A DNA stretch of 64,000 bases from Flavipsychrobacter sp. (GTDB taxonomy: Bacteria; Bacteroidota; Bacteroidia; Chitinophagales; Chitinophagaceae), in assembly GCA_021155965.1 (NCBI GenBank), contig JAJNBJ010000025.1:33787-97786 (forward strand), given 5' to 3'. The notes under the pieces are model-generated. The model ran no database searches. It was given only the letters and a program-made list of their open reading frames with translations, and was not told where the DNA came from. Shown here piece after piece: positions 18,062 through 27,483 of this stretch. Both the position numbers and the translations under genes were made by a program. Every line of letters begins with the position of its first letter. The stretch's first letter is position 1.

Positions 18062-18733
18062 TTAATGCATTACTGCGATCCTTTTATTGAAATTACCGTT
18101 GTTAGTCCTTAGCTGCAGAATGTATGTGCCATTGGCAAGTTCATCAACTGGAATTTGAATTTCAGAATTGTACAGTAGGGGTTGTAGTGTTTTTACTTCC
18201 CTTCCAAGCGGGTTTATGATACTTACTTGCTCTATCTTATTTGCAGTTTTTGCTTGTATAATATTTATTACATCATTTGCAGGAACAGGGAATACGGTAA
18301 TGTCTCCGTTATCATTTATATCTTCAATTCTGGTGACCCCGCTTACTGTAACATCCATACTCGCTATATATTTATAGCCGGGATAGTGATAAAAGCCGGT
18401 AAAATCATAATATAATTTGTGCGGGCCCCAGGGCATATTGATCTTATCAAGTGCTATTGTAAACGGGCCGGGAGTGTAGAGGTCTGTTATGTGCATCTTG
18501 CCAATTTGCTTCCAGTCTAGTTTTATAATAATATCGCCTGAAGAGTTGTCGTATTCACAGAAAAGATCTACTGTAATAGAATAATTTTTCCCGTTCTCTA
18601 AAACGCTAGAGAAAGCTGAAGGGGTAATGTCTAAGATTTCTCCAATGCAAAAATTCCCTCCTGTAGGCGCAGGCTGCTGGGCATAACTCAAGCCGGTAAG
18701 GAAAACGAATGAAGCAAATAAAACGTACTTCAT
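18062..18733 (-). CDS. Secreted T9SS sorting-domain protein, paralog 2
   Basis: Signal peptide MKYVLFASFVFLTGLSYAQQ (an ATG lies three codons upstream at 18742). The head domain matches paralog 1 in plan: ILDITPSAFSSVLENGKNY, IKLDWKQIGKM, HKLYYDFTGFYHYPGYKY. The C-terminus (ITVFPVPANDVINI to KRIAVMH) is a T9SS sorting domain. Across the head domain the two proteins are only moderately similar, but their 3' ends are nearly identical at the DNA level over about 100 bp, continuing past the stop codon. Function unknown. Confidence 0.8.
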   Translation of the reverse strand: MKYVLFASFVFLTGLSYAQQPAPTGGNFCIGEILDITPSAFSSVLENGKNYSITVDLFCEYDNSSGDIIIKLDWKQIGKMHITDLYTPGPFTIALDKINMPWGPHKLYYDFTGFYHYPGYKYIASMDVTVSGVTRIEDINDNGDITVFPVPANDVINIIQAKTANKIEQVSIINPLGREVKTLQPLLYNSEIQIPVDELANGTYILQLRTNNGNFNKRIAVMH

Positions 18734-18945
18734 GAGGAACATTTTTTATAATAACGATTTTATTTCAAATATATTGTACTTACTCTACCCTCAACCCCAA
18801 ACTATACTTATCAGTGCCCGATTTCATAAGGTGGAGCGTGATGCATATCCCACGACTTCACGTTAACGGTATAGTGCCCATTTTTACAACAAAGCATTAT
18901 TTTTTCAGAAATTGGTTGTATGTTTATTTCTTGAATAATATATAG

Positions 18946-19407
18946 ATGAAAAAAGTATCTCTTTCGTTGTTGTTACTGCTCCCGCTTATTGCCCTTGCAC
19001 AGGATGAACCCGTTGCAGAACAGAAAAGTGGTGTAGATATAGGTGCCATACTCTTCGTGGTAGGGTTGATCGTGTTTATTATTGTTGTGCGTAAAATATA
19101 CGAATCAAAGAACCGCAAGGCTTATGAAAAAGAGCAGGAAGAAAAAAGGAATGCTGTAAGGGAAGATTTTAATAACCCCAAATATTGGTACCAGTGCAAG
19201 AACTGTAAGGTGACCATCAGAAAGACAATCCCCCCAAATGCGGCAGACTGCTTTAAGGCCGTTGATCACTTGTGGACGCAAATTGCTGAAGTGGGCAACA
19301 CAAAATACCTGTGCCGTAACTGCAATACGCTGGTAGAAACTAAAGCAGAGCCTGTAGCTGAAAATTGTCCCGATGCTGCTATACACGATTGGGAAAGGCT
19401 GGGGTAG
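18946..19407 (+). CDS. Membrane-anchored double CxxC zinc-ribbon-like protein
   Basis: The 153-residue protein has a signal or first helix (SLSLLLLLPLIALAQ), a second membrane helix (IGAILFVVGLIVFIIVV), a charged linker and a C-terminal domain with two CxxC pairs, YQCKNCKVTI and LCRNCNTLV, plus two more cysteines (ADCFKA and ENCPDA) each about 15 residues after a CxxC. This looks like two tandem rubredoxin/zinc-ribbon-like halves, each ending in H..W (VDHLWTQI and IHDWERLG), which is an internal duplication. No named family recognised; possibly metal binding on the cytoplasmic face. Confidence 0.75.
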   Translation: MKKVSLSLLLLLPLIALAQDEPVAEQKSGVDIGAILFVVGLIVFIIVVRKIYESKNRKAYEKEQEEKRNAVREDFNNPKYWYQCKNCKVTIRKTIPPNAADCFKAVDHLWTQIAEVGNTKYLCRNCNTLVETKAEPVAENCPDAAIHDWERLG

Positions 19408-19415
19408 CTTTCCCG

Positions 19416-20786
19416 TTACCGCGCTATCTGTAATACAGGTTTTAACGATTCCGTATGAAGAACATGGTCCGATACTTCATGCAGTAAGGAATATGTAGGG
19501 TTGATAGCGATTCCTGTTCCTGCGAGCCGTATCATACAAAAGTCATTTTCTCCGTCTCCTATGGCAACTGAATTATTGCTGGGTATACCAAACTGCCTTA
19601 GAATATTCATGAACATGTTTGATTTGCAATGATCATGTTCGCAATAGCTTTCTCCGTCTTTTAAAAACTGTGATGGTATCTTCACCTCGCCTGTAGCAAT
19701 ACTTTTCTTGAATTCCAGTTCATTGCTCAGGGCAAAATCCATGCCAAGCATATTTTTTACATGGTTGGTAATACAATAGTAACTGTCGCTTATAATGCCG
19801 CATACATACCCTTTCAATTTCAATTCTTTGATTACATGCACTGCATCGGCAATGATGGGGATAGCCTCAACTGTATTGATCAGTTCCCCGTATGTTCTGC
19901 CTTTAAGCAGCTTTGCTATCTTTTTGGTGCGCATAAACGGGATACGCTCATTCGCTATTATATATTGCAGTTCATTTTTGAAACCAAACTTGTCTGCCGC
20001 AGTGTGGATAAAGCTGCCCCTTAGCAGCGTATTGTCCATATCAAAGACAATTATTTTTCCTGGACCGGTGGTTCCGATGATTCGCTCGTCTATCGGGGTG
20101 GGGTGGGTATCATCGTAATGCTCATGGCGGTTTGTATGAGTGCTGAATATATTCACTCGTTTATAAATAGCCCCTGCCACTTGTTTTGCCATACGGCCTA
20201 ATGCATGCAATGGCTGCATATCATTTTCTATCGACCCTATGCATACTTCTTGTATTCTTGCATTTACATGGTGCATATCTATCAGCAGGCCTATATCCAC
20301 GCCATAATCGTTCTCAAATTCCACCTTTTGAAAGAATGATCTCTTTCCCGCTATCATGCCGCTTAAGGGTTGCCTGAATTCAAGCAGGTGGGGAAAGAAG
20401 TATTCAAGCGTAGGTTTTACCAGTAGTTCAGTCACCCGTCCTGCCTGCCGTTCAAAGTAAGATTTCACAAAGTCCGCTTCATCTGCGAGTAGTGGCGCAG
20501 CAAGCACGTCTATAATGTTAGCAGAATAATTAGGGATATCTGCGTCAAGAAAAACGATCACCTCGTTTTTCGCTACCATCATGCCCTCGCGCATAGAACT
20601 GCCCTTGCCGGGGGTAAGGCTCGTGATGATCTTTGCCTGTTCTTTCCTGGCTTCGCCAACGGTATTGTCTGTCGATTGGTCATCTACCACAATTACTTCA
20701 GAAACAAATTGGCTTCTTTTTGCCTGGCGTATGACTTGTCCAATAGTTTTCTCTTCATTCAGCGCGGGGATGATGATTGTTACCAT
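19416..20786 (-). CDS. GT81-like glycosyltransferase fused to a SerB-like HAD phosphatase
   Basis: Residues 1 to about 235 form a GT-A glycosyltransferase: IIIPALNEEKTIGQV, VIVVDDQSTDNT, LTPGKGSSMREGM, VIVFLDADIPNY, and the run VKSYFERQAGRVTELLVKP, QPLSGMIAGKRSF, YGVDIGLLIDMHH resembles glucosyl-3-phosphoglycerate synthase (GpgS, family GT81), where GRVTEL and YGVEIGLL bind the acceptor. Residues about 240-456 form a HAD phosphatase of the phosphoserine-phosphatase type: FDMDNTLLRGSF (DxDxT), SDS, a lysine region, and IGDGENDFCMI. By analogy with GpgS/GpgP the first half would join a nucleotide sugar to a 3-phosphoglycerate-like acceptor and the second half would remove the phosphate, giving glucosylglycerate or a related compatible solute. 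The fusion and the HAD subtype are unusual; the precise product is inference. Confidence 0.72.
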   Translation of the reverse strand: MVTIIIPALNEEKTIGQVIRQAKRSQFVSEVIVVDDQSTDNTVGEARKEQAKIITSLTPGKGSSMREGMMVAKNEVIVFLDADIPNYSANIIDVLAAPLLADEADFVKSYFERQAGRVTELLVKPTLEYFFPHLLEFRQPLSGMIAGKRSFFQKVEFENDYGVDIGLLIDMHHVNARIQEVCIGSIENDMQPLHALGRMAKQVAGAIYKRVNIFSTHTNRHEHYDDTHPTPIDERIIGTTGPGKIIVFDMDNTLLRGSFIHTAADKFGFKNELQYIIANERIPFMRTKKIAKLLKGRTYGELINTVEAIPIIADAVHVIKELKLKGYVCGIISDSYYCITNHVKNMLGMDFALSNELEFKKSIATGEVKIPSQFLKDGESYCEHDHCKSNMFMNILRQFGIPSNNSVAIGDGENDFCMIRLAGTGIAINPTYSLLHEVSDHVLHTESLKPVLQIAR

Positions 20787-20996
20787 ATATAGGACGTTTG
20801 TAACTATAAGCTGATCGGCTTACAGCGAGGTTAACAATGAGAGCTAATACAATAATATAAAGCGGGTTTGTTCTAAGATACCGAAAAATGAAGTAACAGC
20901 GTGAGTATGAGTTGTTAATTTAAGGATTAATTAACGGCACATATTCGGTTTATTTTCCGATTTAGAAAAAGGAGTTTTGTAGTGCAGTGTCTGTCA
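20787..20996. other. Intergenic region upstream of the GT81-HAD gene
   Basis: It must hold the promoter of the minus-strand GT81-HAD gene. A near-consensus box TATCTTAG reads on the minus strand at 20881-20874, leaving a leader of about 85 nt. No hairpin or ORF of note was seen. Confidence 0.3.
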
Positions 20997-21590
20997 TTAG
21001 CTTGCTGCAATCGTAACACTCTCATAAATGTCCTGCAATAACAATGATACCTGTATGGTTGGTAGCAAAAGAGTATCTTCTATACTTTTATATTCGTTTA
21101 GTTCCCAGTTGCCATTCTCATTGATGTGCCATGCTTCAACTAAAACTGATTCTGAATCTACCACCACATACTCGCGCAGTGTAGCTATGTCTCGGTAGAG
21201 CATGAATTTCTGGCCACGGTCGTAGTCCTTTGTAGAAGGAGACAGAACTTCGAAAATGATAGAAGGGTTTAGTATGTTCAAGTGGTCATCTTTTAATGTC
21301 TGAAGATCTCCGCAAACTATAGAAAGATCAGGGTAGGTAAAAAGCGTATTCTTTTCTATGTATATACGGCCATCACTGCCATAAGGTTGGCAGGGGTTTC
21401 CCTTTAATTTAATCCCTAAATTGACCATAAGGTTCCTGGATATGATAACATGAGGTACTTTTGCACCCGACATTGCAAATATCTCGCCACGGTAGTACTC
21501 ATGCTTCTCAGTGGCAGCATTTTCCATCTCCAGGTACTCCTCGATGGTAAATTTCTGATTGTATGCTACAGCGGGTTCCCTGACTTCCAT
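20997..21590 (-). CDS. Uma2 family (DUF820) PD-(D/E)XK nuclease-like protein
   Basis: The 197-residue protein shows the Uma2 pattern: [29 protein letters not shown], the central [25 protein letters not shown] (the Asp of PDLSIV is the metal ligand) and [27 protein letters not shown] (E.LS.ST..yD...K...Y). The D-x(n)-E-x-L-S residues correspond to the PD-(D/E)XK core. Uma2 proteins are abundant in cyanobacteria and some Bacteroidetes; their role is not settled. The gene is monocistronic, reads toward topoisomerase IV, and the repeat-rich region 21591-22139 lies on its 5' side. Confidence 0.88.
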   Translation of the reverse strand: MEVREPAVAYNQKFTIEEYLEMENAATEKHEYYRGEIFAMSGAKVPHVIISRNLMVNLGIKLKGNPCQPYGSDGRIYIEKNTLFTYPDLSIVCGDLQTLKDDHLNILNPSIIFEVLSPSTKDYDRGQKFMLYRDIATLREYVVVDSESVLVEAWHINENGNWELNEYKSIEDTLLLPTIQVSLLLQDIYESVTIAAS

Positions 21591-21702
21591 TGAGTAAAGT
21601 TAGGGAATGTTTTATAAAAGTATTCAGTGAATTAATTTGGAATCCTGCCATCTCCAAATTCTTAAATTCCGCTCAAAGCCGCGGCGGTACTGCACCCAAA
21701 AA

Positions 21703-21733
21703 CCATGACGGTACTGTTTCAGTACCGTCATGG
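21703..21733. repeat. REP-like palindrome, GACGGTAC family, copy 1
   Basis: CCATGACGGTACT, loop GTTTC, AGTACCGTCATGG: a perfect 13-bp stem. The same GACGGTAC/GTACCGTC core occurs at 40664-40694 and again as a half copy at 40706-40717. Confidence 0.8.
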
Positions 21734-21978
21734 AAAATTTTACTTTGCCATAGCGGAAACCTTTCGGAACTTTGTCTGGTTGCTGGATTTTTTTGGGCTT
21801 GGTCTCGCGAACAGGTTCAGCATGCTGAAGTTCTTTTCTTATTGGTTAGTTCAGGTAGCGTCATTGCAATGCTCTTTCGTTTCTTTTTTTGCACGGAGCA
21901 AAAAACGACCTGGTCATTGTGGTCTTTGTATAGCAACTTTGTGACCCTTGTGTGGTAAAAATGTCTCGCGCCTTCGGA

Positions 21979-22112
21979 TTGATAATCAATCTCTGTGTGT
22001 GCAAATAGTGCGCAAATAGTGCGCAAATTTAAATGTACAAAATAATTGAAACAGAATAGGTTACACATAGAAGTGTTGTGCCAAAAAATCTGCAAAAATG
22101 CGCACAAAAAAC
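21979..22112. repeat. Interspersed AT-rich element, copy 1
   Basis: Starts with the palindromic TTGATAATCAATC, then GTGCAAA, two TAGTGCGCAAA units, TAAATGTA and AAAATAATT, and ends in an A-rich GCAAAAATG stretch. The same order of blocks occurs at 41072-41205, clearly diverged but alignable by eye over about 130 bp. Neither copy is coding. Confidence 0.6.
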
Positions 22113-22139
22113 ACCAGGGTGATCTCGGTTAATCTCGGG

Positions 22140-24044
22140 CTAATCTGGGGTTCCGACTTCAACACCCAGCTCCTCCGCCAGGTCCTTCTCAACCCTCAGG
22201 TTGTTGATGATGAAGGTCTGCCTGTCTGGTGTATTCTTGCCCATATAGTATTCCAGCAGCTTCTGTATTTGCGCATCCTGGCTCAGCAACACCGGGTCTT
22301 TGCGTATATCATCCCCTATGAACTGCTGGAACTCTTCGGGAGATATTTCACCCAAACCTTTGAAGCGTGTAATTTCTGCCTTGGAGCCTATTTCGGCTAT
22401 CGCACGCTGGCGCTCTTCATCAGTATAGCAGTAAATGGTCTTCTGCTTATTACGCACACGGAACAGCGGCGTTTGCAATATATGTATATGGTTGCCACGC
22501 ACCAGGTCGGGGAAGAACTGCAGGAAGAAGGTCATGATGAGCAGGCGTATGTGCATGCCATCCACATCGGCATCGGTGGCTATTACAATGTTGTTATAGC
22601 GCAGCCCTTCCAGCCCTTCTTCAATATTCAGTGCATGCTGCAGCAGGTTGAACTCCTCGTTCTCATACACAACTTTCTTGGTAAGCCCGTAGCAGTTCAG
22701 AGGCTTGCCACGCAGGCTGAATACCGCCTGTGTCTCCACACTACGGCTCTTGGTTATGGAGCCGCTCGCAGAATCGCCCTCGGTGATAAAGATGGTTGAT
22801 TCCAGTTGCTTCTGGTTGTATTCATCACGTCCCTTATTTGGCGGCTCATCATTCAGGTGTATGCGGCAGTCGCGGAGCTTTTTGTTGTGCAGGTTAGCCT
22901 TCTTGGCACGCTCGTTCGCCAGCTTGCGTATGCCTGATAATTCTTTGCGTTCACGTTCACTTTGCTCTATACGCTTCTTCAGCATATCTGCCACGCCCGG
23001 GTTCTTATGCAAAAAGTCATCCAGGTGCTTGCCCAGGAATTCCGCCACGAATGCTTTCATGGTCGGCCCGCCTTCATAAACGTTCTGTGAGCCCAGCTTG
23101 GTCTTCGTCTGCGATTCAAACACTGGCTCCTGCACGCGCACCGATACTGCAGCGCAAATACTCTGCCGCACGTCCGATGCATCGTAGTCTTTCTTGTAAA
23201 AGTCGCGTATGGTCTTTACAAAAGCCTCACGGAAGGCAGCCTGGTGTGTGCCGCCCTGCGTAGTGTGCTGGCCATTAACGAAAGAGTAGATGTCCTCACC
23301 GTAGTCACCGGTATGGGTAACAGCCACCTCAATATCATCACCTCTCAGGTGAATAATAGGGTAGCGCAGGTTATCAGGATTGGTTTTCCGTGTCAGCAAG
23401 TCAAGCAGCCCATTCTTGGATACATAATTCCTCCCGTTAAAATGTATGGTCAGCCCCGCATTCAGGAAGCAATAGTTCCACACCTGGTTCTCCAGGTATT
23501 CATGCAGGAAGTGGTAATGTTTAAAAACCGTATCATCCGGCCTGAACTCCACCATCGTACCGTTGTTCTCTGTTGTCTTGGCCTCTTTATGTTCCTTGAT
23601 CAGTACACCTCTTTCAAATTCCGCCACCTTTTCCCTGCCATCGCGGTAAGAAGCAACTTTGAAGTATTTGCTCAGCGCATTCACCGCCTTGGTACCCACA
23701 CCATTCAACCCCACCGACTTCTGGAACGCCTTGCTATCATACTTCGCGCCGGTGTTTATCTTGCTTACCACATCCACCACCTTACCCAGCGGTATACCAC
23801 GGCCATAATCGCGTACAGTAACACTGCCATCAGCGACCGTAAGTTCAATGCGTTTTCCCTGGCCCATGGCAAACTCATCAATACAGTTGTCCATTACCTC
23901 CTTCACCAGCACATAGATACCGTCATCCACGCTGCTGCCATCGCCCAGCTTACCTATGTACATCCCCGGCCTCAGGCGTATATGCTCTTTCCAGTCGAGG
24001 GATTTTATACTATCCTCGTTATATTGATTTTGTAATTCAGCCAT
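22140..24044 (-). CDS. parE: DNA topoisomerase IV subunit B (ParE/GyrB family)
   Basis: The 634-residue protein shows the GHKL ATPase domain ([10 protein letters not shown] with the catalytic Glu region, [22 protein letters not shown]), the transducer lysine region (QTKTKLGS) and a Toprim domain ([11 protein letters not shown] and [15 protein letters not shown]), then IPSANAP-like TRFKGLGEI. The length and lack of a long GyrB insertion fit ParE of Bacteroidetes. With ParC it makes a type II topoisomerase that decatenates chromosomes and relaxes supercoils. parC is not next to it in this window: upstream is the divergent LRR-Roc gene, downstream the repeat region. The ParE versus GyrB call rests on length and overall look. 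Confidence 0.85.
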   Translation of the reverse strand: MAELQNQYNEDSIKSLDWKEHIRLRPGMYIGKLGDGSSVDDGIYVLVKEVMDNCIDEFAMGQGKRIELTVADGSVTVRDYGRGIPLGKVVDVVSKINTGAKYDSKAFQKSVGLNGVGTKAVNALSKYFKVASYRDGREKVAEFERGVLIKEHKEAKTTENNGTMVEFRPDDTVFKHYHFLHEYLENQVWNYCFLNAGLTIHFNGRNYVSKNGLLDLLTRKTNPDNLRYPIIHLRGDDIEVAVTHTGDYGEDIYSFVNGQHTTQGGTHQAAFREAFVKTIRDFYKKDYDASDVRQSICAAVSVRVQEPVFESQTKTKLGSQNVYEGGPTMKAFVAEFLGKHLDDFLHKNPGVADMLKKRIEQSERERKELSGIRKLANERAKKANLHNKKLRDCRIHLNDEPPNKGRDEYNQKQLESTIFITEGDSASGSITKSRSVETQAVFSLRGKPLNCYGLTKKVVYENEEFNLLQHALNIEEGLEGLRYNNIVIATDADVDGMHIRLLIMTFFLQFFPDLVRGNHIHILQTPLFRVRNKQKTIYCYTDEERQRAIAEIGSKAEITRFKGLGEISPEEFQQFIGDDIRKDPVLLSQDAQIQKLLEYYMGKNTPDRQTFIINNLRVEKDLAEELGVEVGTPD

Positions 24045-24208
24045 TAGTTAAGTTAAGAGTGAGAAATTTAAGACTAAAAGTTGAGCGAATTTATGCGAAA
24101 AACGAGTGAGGGACGGCTTACTATGTGTAAATGTGCATAAATACATTTCAATAAGTCAATGCTCATTAATATTGATAATTGGTTATTTTTAAGCAATAAA
24201 TATTTGTT

Positions 24209-26694
24209 ATGAGTGATTTAGATATCATAAAATTAATAGAAGGTATAGTTGGTAAAAAACTAAGCGTAGAAAAAGGGTTTGCAAATTGGCAAAAATGTAG
24301 CTACGCGACAAAAGGTAACCAAGTTACAGGCATTTCTCTATATAAAATAGGATACGAAAAATTAAAAGATGCATATCATTATTTGAGCATGCTTACAGGG
24401 TTAGTAGATTTACATCTTGTTAGTAATAAAATTAGTGATCTATCTTTTTTGATTGGTTTTGATAACCTTGAAGTACTGTCATTAGATGATAATTTAATAT
24501 CCGATATTGATTATATTTCGAAATTGCAGAATTTGTCAATTCTGTATTTAACTGCAAACAAAATTGAAAATATTGATGCATTAGTTCCGTGTACCGAGTT
24601 AAAGGTTTTAGATGTAACGAATAATTTAATCAAAGATATAACTGTAATAGTAAAAATTAAAAATCTATCAGAATTAGTAATTTATAATAATCCCATCCAG
24701 AATCTACCATCAGAAATTCGTAATCAGGGTATAAAGGCTATCAGGAAATATTTAATTGAAAAACAAAAGCAAGGAGAAGAAAAGTTATTTGAGGCTAAAA
24801 TTGTGATTGTAGGAGCTGGTGAGTCTGGAAAAACAACACTAATTCGCAAACTGCAAAACCCCAATCATCCAGTTCCAAATATTGAAGACAAACGGACTGA
24901 AGGTATACGTGTTATGTCATATCCGTTTCATGTAAGAACTAATGAAGATTTAAAAGAGGTTATGGCACATATTTGGGACTTTGGAGGGCAGGAATTATAC
25001 CATACCACCCATCAATTATTTCTTACGCCCGATACGTTATATATATTGCTGAATGATAATCGAAAGAACGATACCGATTTTTATTATTGGCTGAATATAG
25101 TAACGCTTAGGGCAGGTGGTAAATGCCCGATACTGATGGTGTTCAATGCAAAAGATAACTCACCCAGGCAAATAATACCCGGGGAAGAGATATTTAATGC
25201 TTTTCCTAACGTAGAACGCAGTGCGATAGACGTGAATTTTGCAGATAAAAACTTAATAGGTATCCATAAAATGAAAGATACCATAGAGGGGCATTTTGGT
25301 AAGTTGGAAGTATTGGGTAAGCCTTTTCCTACTTATTGGGTTCGGGTTCGTGAGGCCTTGGGCAGGTTGAAAGATGAATGTATTAAATGGGATGAGTTTG
25401 CAGCTATCTGTTTGCAGAATGGAATTGATGACCTGTCGCAAATGCAGATATTGGCAGCCACATTGCACAATCTCGGAGTTATACTTTATTTTCCTGATGT
25501 TTTCGGGCTAAAAGACCTTATTATCCTCAGTTCACAATGGTGTATAGATGCTATATATTCAGCTTTAGACACTGATGCTATCAATAAGAATGCGGGTAAA
25601 TTCAATGAACACATGCTCGCTGAGAAATGGTTGTGCCTAGGTTTGCAGGTAAGGAGTTGCATTTATTACGACTAATGCAGCATTTTGACCTCTGCTATAG
25701 GATAGAAGGCACTAACGAATATATTGCTCCTCAACTATTGCCAATTGAAGAGAATAAGCTTGCCGACATTCCATCGGCCGGTGCAATAATGTTCTGGGTT
25801 GATTATACATTCATGCCTGCAGGCCTCATTACCCGACTTATAGCGCGAATGAGCCGTCACATTAGAGCGCCCCATGTGTGGCGTACTGGTGTTACGCTGG
25901 AATGGGAAGAAGGAACAATTGCAGAGGTGACAGAGCATCAATTGACACACGAGATTGTCATAAGAATAAACGGAGTTGAACGGAAAAGAAGATTAGCGGA
26001 GATACGTAAGACATTATATGACCTTCATGAAGATTTTCGTGGATTGAAATTTGAAGAGCTGGTATCCTGCAATTGTGTTGATTGCCAGAAAGGAGGGAAC
26101 GTTACAACGTTCGAGTTATTGGAATTGGAAGATAATGCCGCACATGGTGATGAGATGATATGCCGCAATGGCAATCGTAAGAGAATAGCTGCACGGGATG
26201 TTCTTGAGGGTATCAGCTATGAAGATAAGCCACGTATATTTATATCGTATGCGCATAGAAATGAAGAACTAAAGAATGAGTTCCGTACTATGATACGCCC
26301 TATGGAGAAAGAGGGTCATTGGAAGGTATGGGATGACCGTTGGCTACTGCCCGGTGATATCTGGAACAGGGAAATATTGAAACACTTGGATGAGGCCAAT
26401 GTGATCGTGTTGATGCTCACCAAAGAGTTTTTTGCATCGGAATATATCTATGATGTAGAACTTTCCCGTGCAATAAAGAGGCATGAACAAGGTGATGCCA
26501 TGGTGATTGGTATTGTAGTGAGCGATTGCCTGTGGGAGAAAACACCTTTGTGTAAAATACTGATATTGCCTAAAGATGCTTTAGCGGTGGAAAAGCACCC
26601 ACATAAGGATGAGGTGTGGAAGTCTGCAGCAAAAACAATAGAAGAAACTATCAATATATGGCAAGGTAAGCAGGGTAGAAAAGGAGGCTGGTAG
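24209..26694 (+). pseudogene. LRR-Roc-COR-TIR (ROCO) signalling protein, interrupted by one frameshift
   Basis: Two overlapping frames make one protein. Frame 1 (24209-25675, 488 aa): leucine-rich repeats from about residue 55 to 185 (LxxLxLxxNxIxDI units such as NLEVLSLDDNLISDI), then a Roc GTPase with P-loop GAGESGKTTL (about residue 202), WDFGGQE (G3) and NAKD (G4), and the start of a COR domain. Frame 3 (readable from 25624, to 26694): the rest of COR (GKELHLLRLMQHFDLCYRI) and a C-terminal TIR domain from about 26227 (PRIFISYAHRNEELKNEF, WDDRWLLPGD, YIYDVELSRAI carrying a possible catalytic Glu). The shift must lie between 25624 and 25672; adding one base gives a single 828-residue protein. 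No slippery heptamer is seen. The LRR/early Roc half is much richer in AT than the COR/TIR half. ROCO proteins are GTPase scaffolds; the TIR domain suggests NAD-related or immune signalling. It may be a broken gene or a sequencing indel. Confidence 0.82.
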
Positions 26695-27414
26695 TTACCA
26701 TCCGCTAGCTAGTACATCCGCTATATGCATAGTTTGTATTGGCAGCCTGTTCTCATTAATGTAACCTTGTATATGCATCATGCACGATACGTCTGTCGTT
26801 ATCATATATTGTGCGCCGGTATCTAATGCGCTTTTCACTTTCACCTGCGCCATACCTAAGGAGATGGGCTCGAATTTTACTGCAAATGTGCCGCCAAAAC
26901 CACAGCAGGTTTCGCACTCCTTCATCTCCACCAGCTCCAGGCCGTTTACATGTTGCAGTAGCTTACGTGGAGCTTCTTTGATACCACATTCGCGCAAAGC
27001 CCCGCAGGCGTCGTGGTAGGTAGCTTTGCCTTGCAGGGTGGCGCCTATATTATCCACCTTCAATACTTTGGTCAGGAATTCGGTAAACTCATACATATTA
27101 TCCTTTACCTGGTTGCAAAGGTTATGGTCTGAGCTGTTGGCGAATAGTTTATCGTAATAATTACGCACATATCCCGTACATGAACCGCTGGGCCCTACAA
27201 TATATTCATCCTCCTTAAAATCCTGCAGGAATTTGGTTGCCACGGATTTTGCTTCTTCCCTATAACCCGCATTAAATGCAGGCTGGCCGCAACAGGTTTG
27301 CTTGGTGTTGTACGTTACATTGCAGCCCAGTTTTTCCAGCACCTTTACCATATTCATACCCGTTTCAGGATACAGTTGGTCAACAAAACAAGGAATAAAT
27401 AGCTGGACACGCAT
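26695..27414 (-). CDS. lutA: (Fe-S)-binding protein, LutA/glycolate oxidase subunit type
   Basis: The 239-residue protein has two copies of the cysteine-rich CCG domain: LFIPCFVDQLYPETG followed by TCCGQPAFNAGY, and YHDACGALRECGIKEAPR followed by CETCCGFGGTFAVKF. These bind a noncubane or 4Fe-4S cluster in heterodisulfide-reductase-like and lactate oxidase complexes. The length and the IGPSGSC-like segment (IVGPSGSCTGYVRNYY) fit LutA (YkgE), part of the LutABC L-lactate dehydrogenase. LutB and LutC are not next to it: the upstream neighbour is the beta-lactamase. The stop abuts the stop of the ROCO gene with no gap. Confidence 0.83.
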   Translation of the reverse strand: MRVQLFIPCFVDQLYPETGMNMVKVLEKLGCNVTYNTKQTCCGQPAFNAGYREEAKSVATKFLQDFKEDEYIVGPSGSCTGYVRNYYDKLFANSSDHNLCNQVKDNMYEFTEFLTKVLKVDNIGATLQGKATYHDACGALRECGIKEAPRKLLQHVNGLELVEMKECETCCGFGGTFAVKFEPISLGMAQVKVKSALDTGAQYMITTDVSCMMHIQGYINENRLPIQTMHIADVLASGW

Positions 27415-27483
27415 AGTAGTCGTAAGTCAAAAATTCGGTGCTAAGATACCTAAAATGCAGAAAAGCAGTTATGGCTTATTATA

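Larger units (their letters stand above)
21591..22139. other. Repeat-carrying non-coding region
   Basis: This 550-bp gap holds a 31-bp REP-like palindrome (21703-21733) and an AT-rich interspersed element (21979-22112) that both have relatives in the 39797-41309 gap. ORFs seen across it have no recognisable sequence and change frame across the repeats. Right before the topoisomerase stop there is a short tandem series (ATCTCGGTTA, ATCTCGGGCTA, ATCTGGGG). Confidence 0.55.

Noticed and set aside
22098..22799. 233-codon open frame antisense to topoisomerase IV
   Set aside because: Shadow of the parE coding frame; no start signal or recognisable family.
25600..25680. Programmed -1 frameshift in the ROCO gene
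   Set aside because: No X-XXY-YYZ slippery heptamer and no obvious downstream stem were seen in the permitted interval; a plain indel is simpler, though not excluded.
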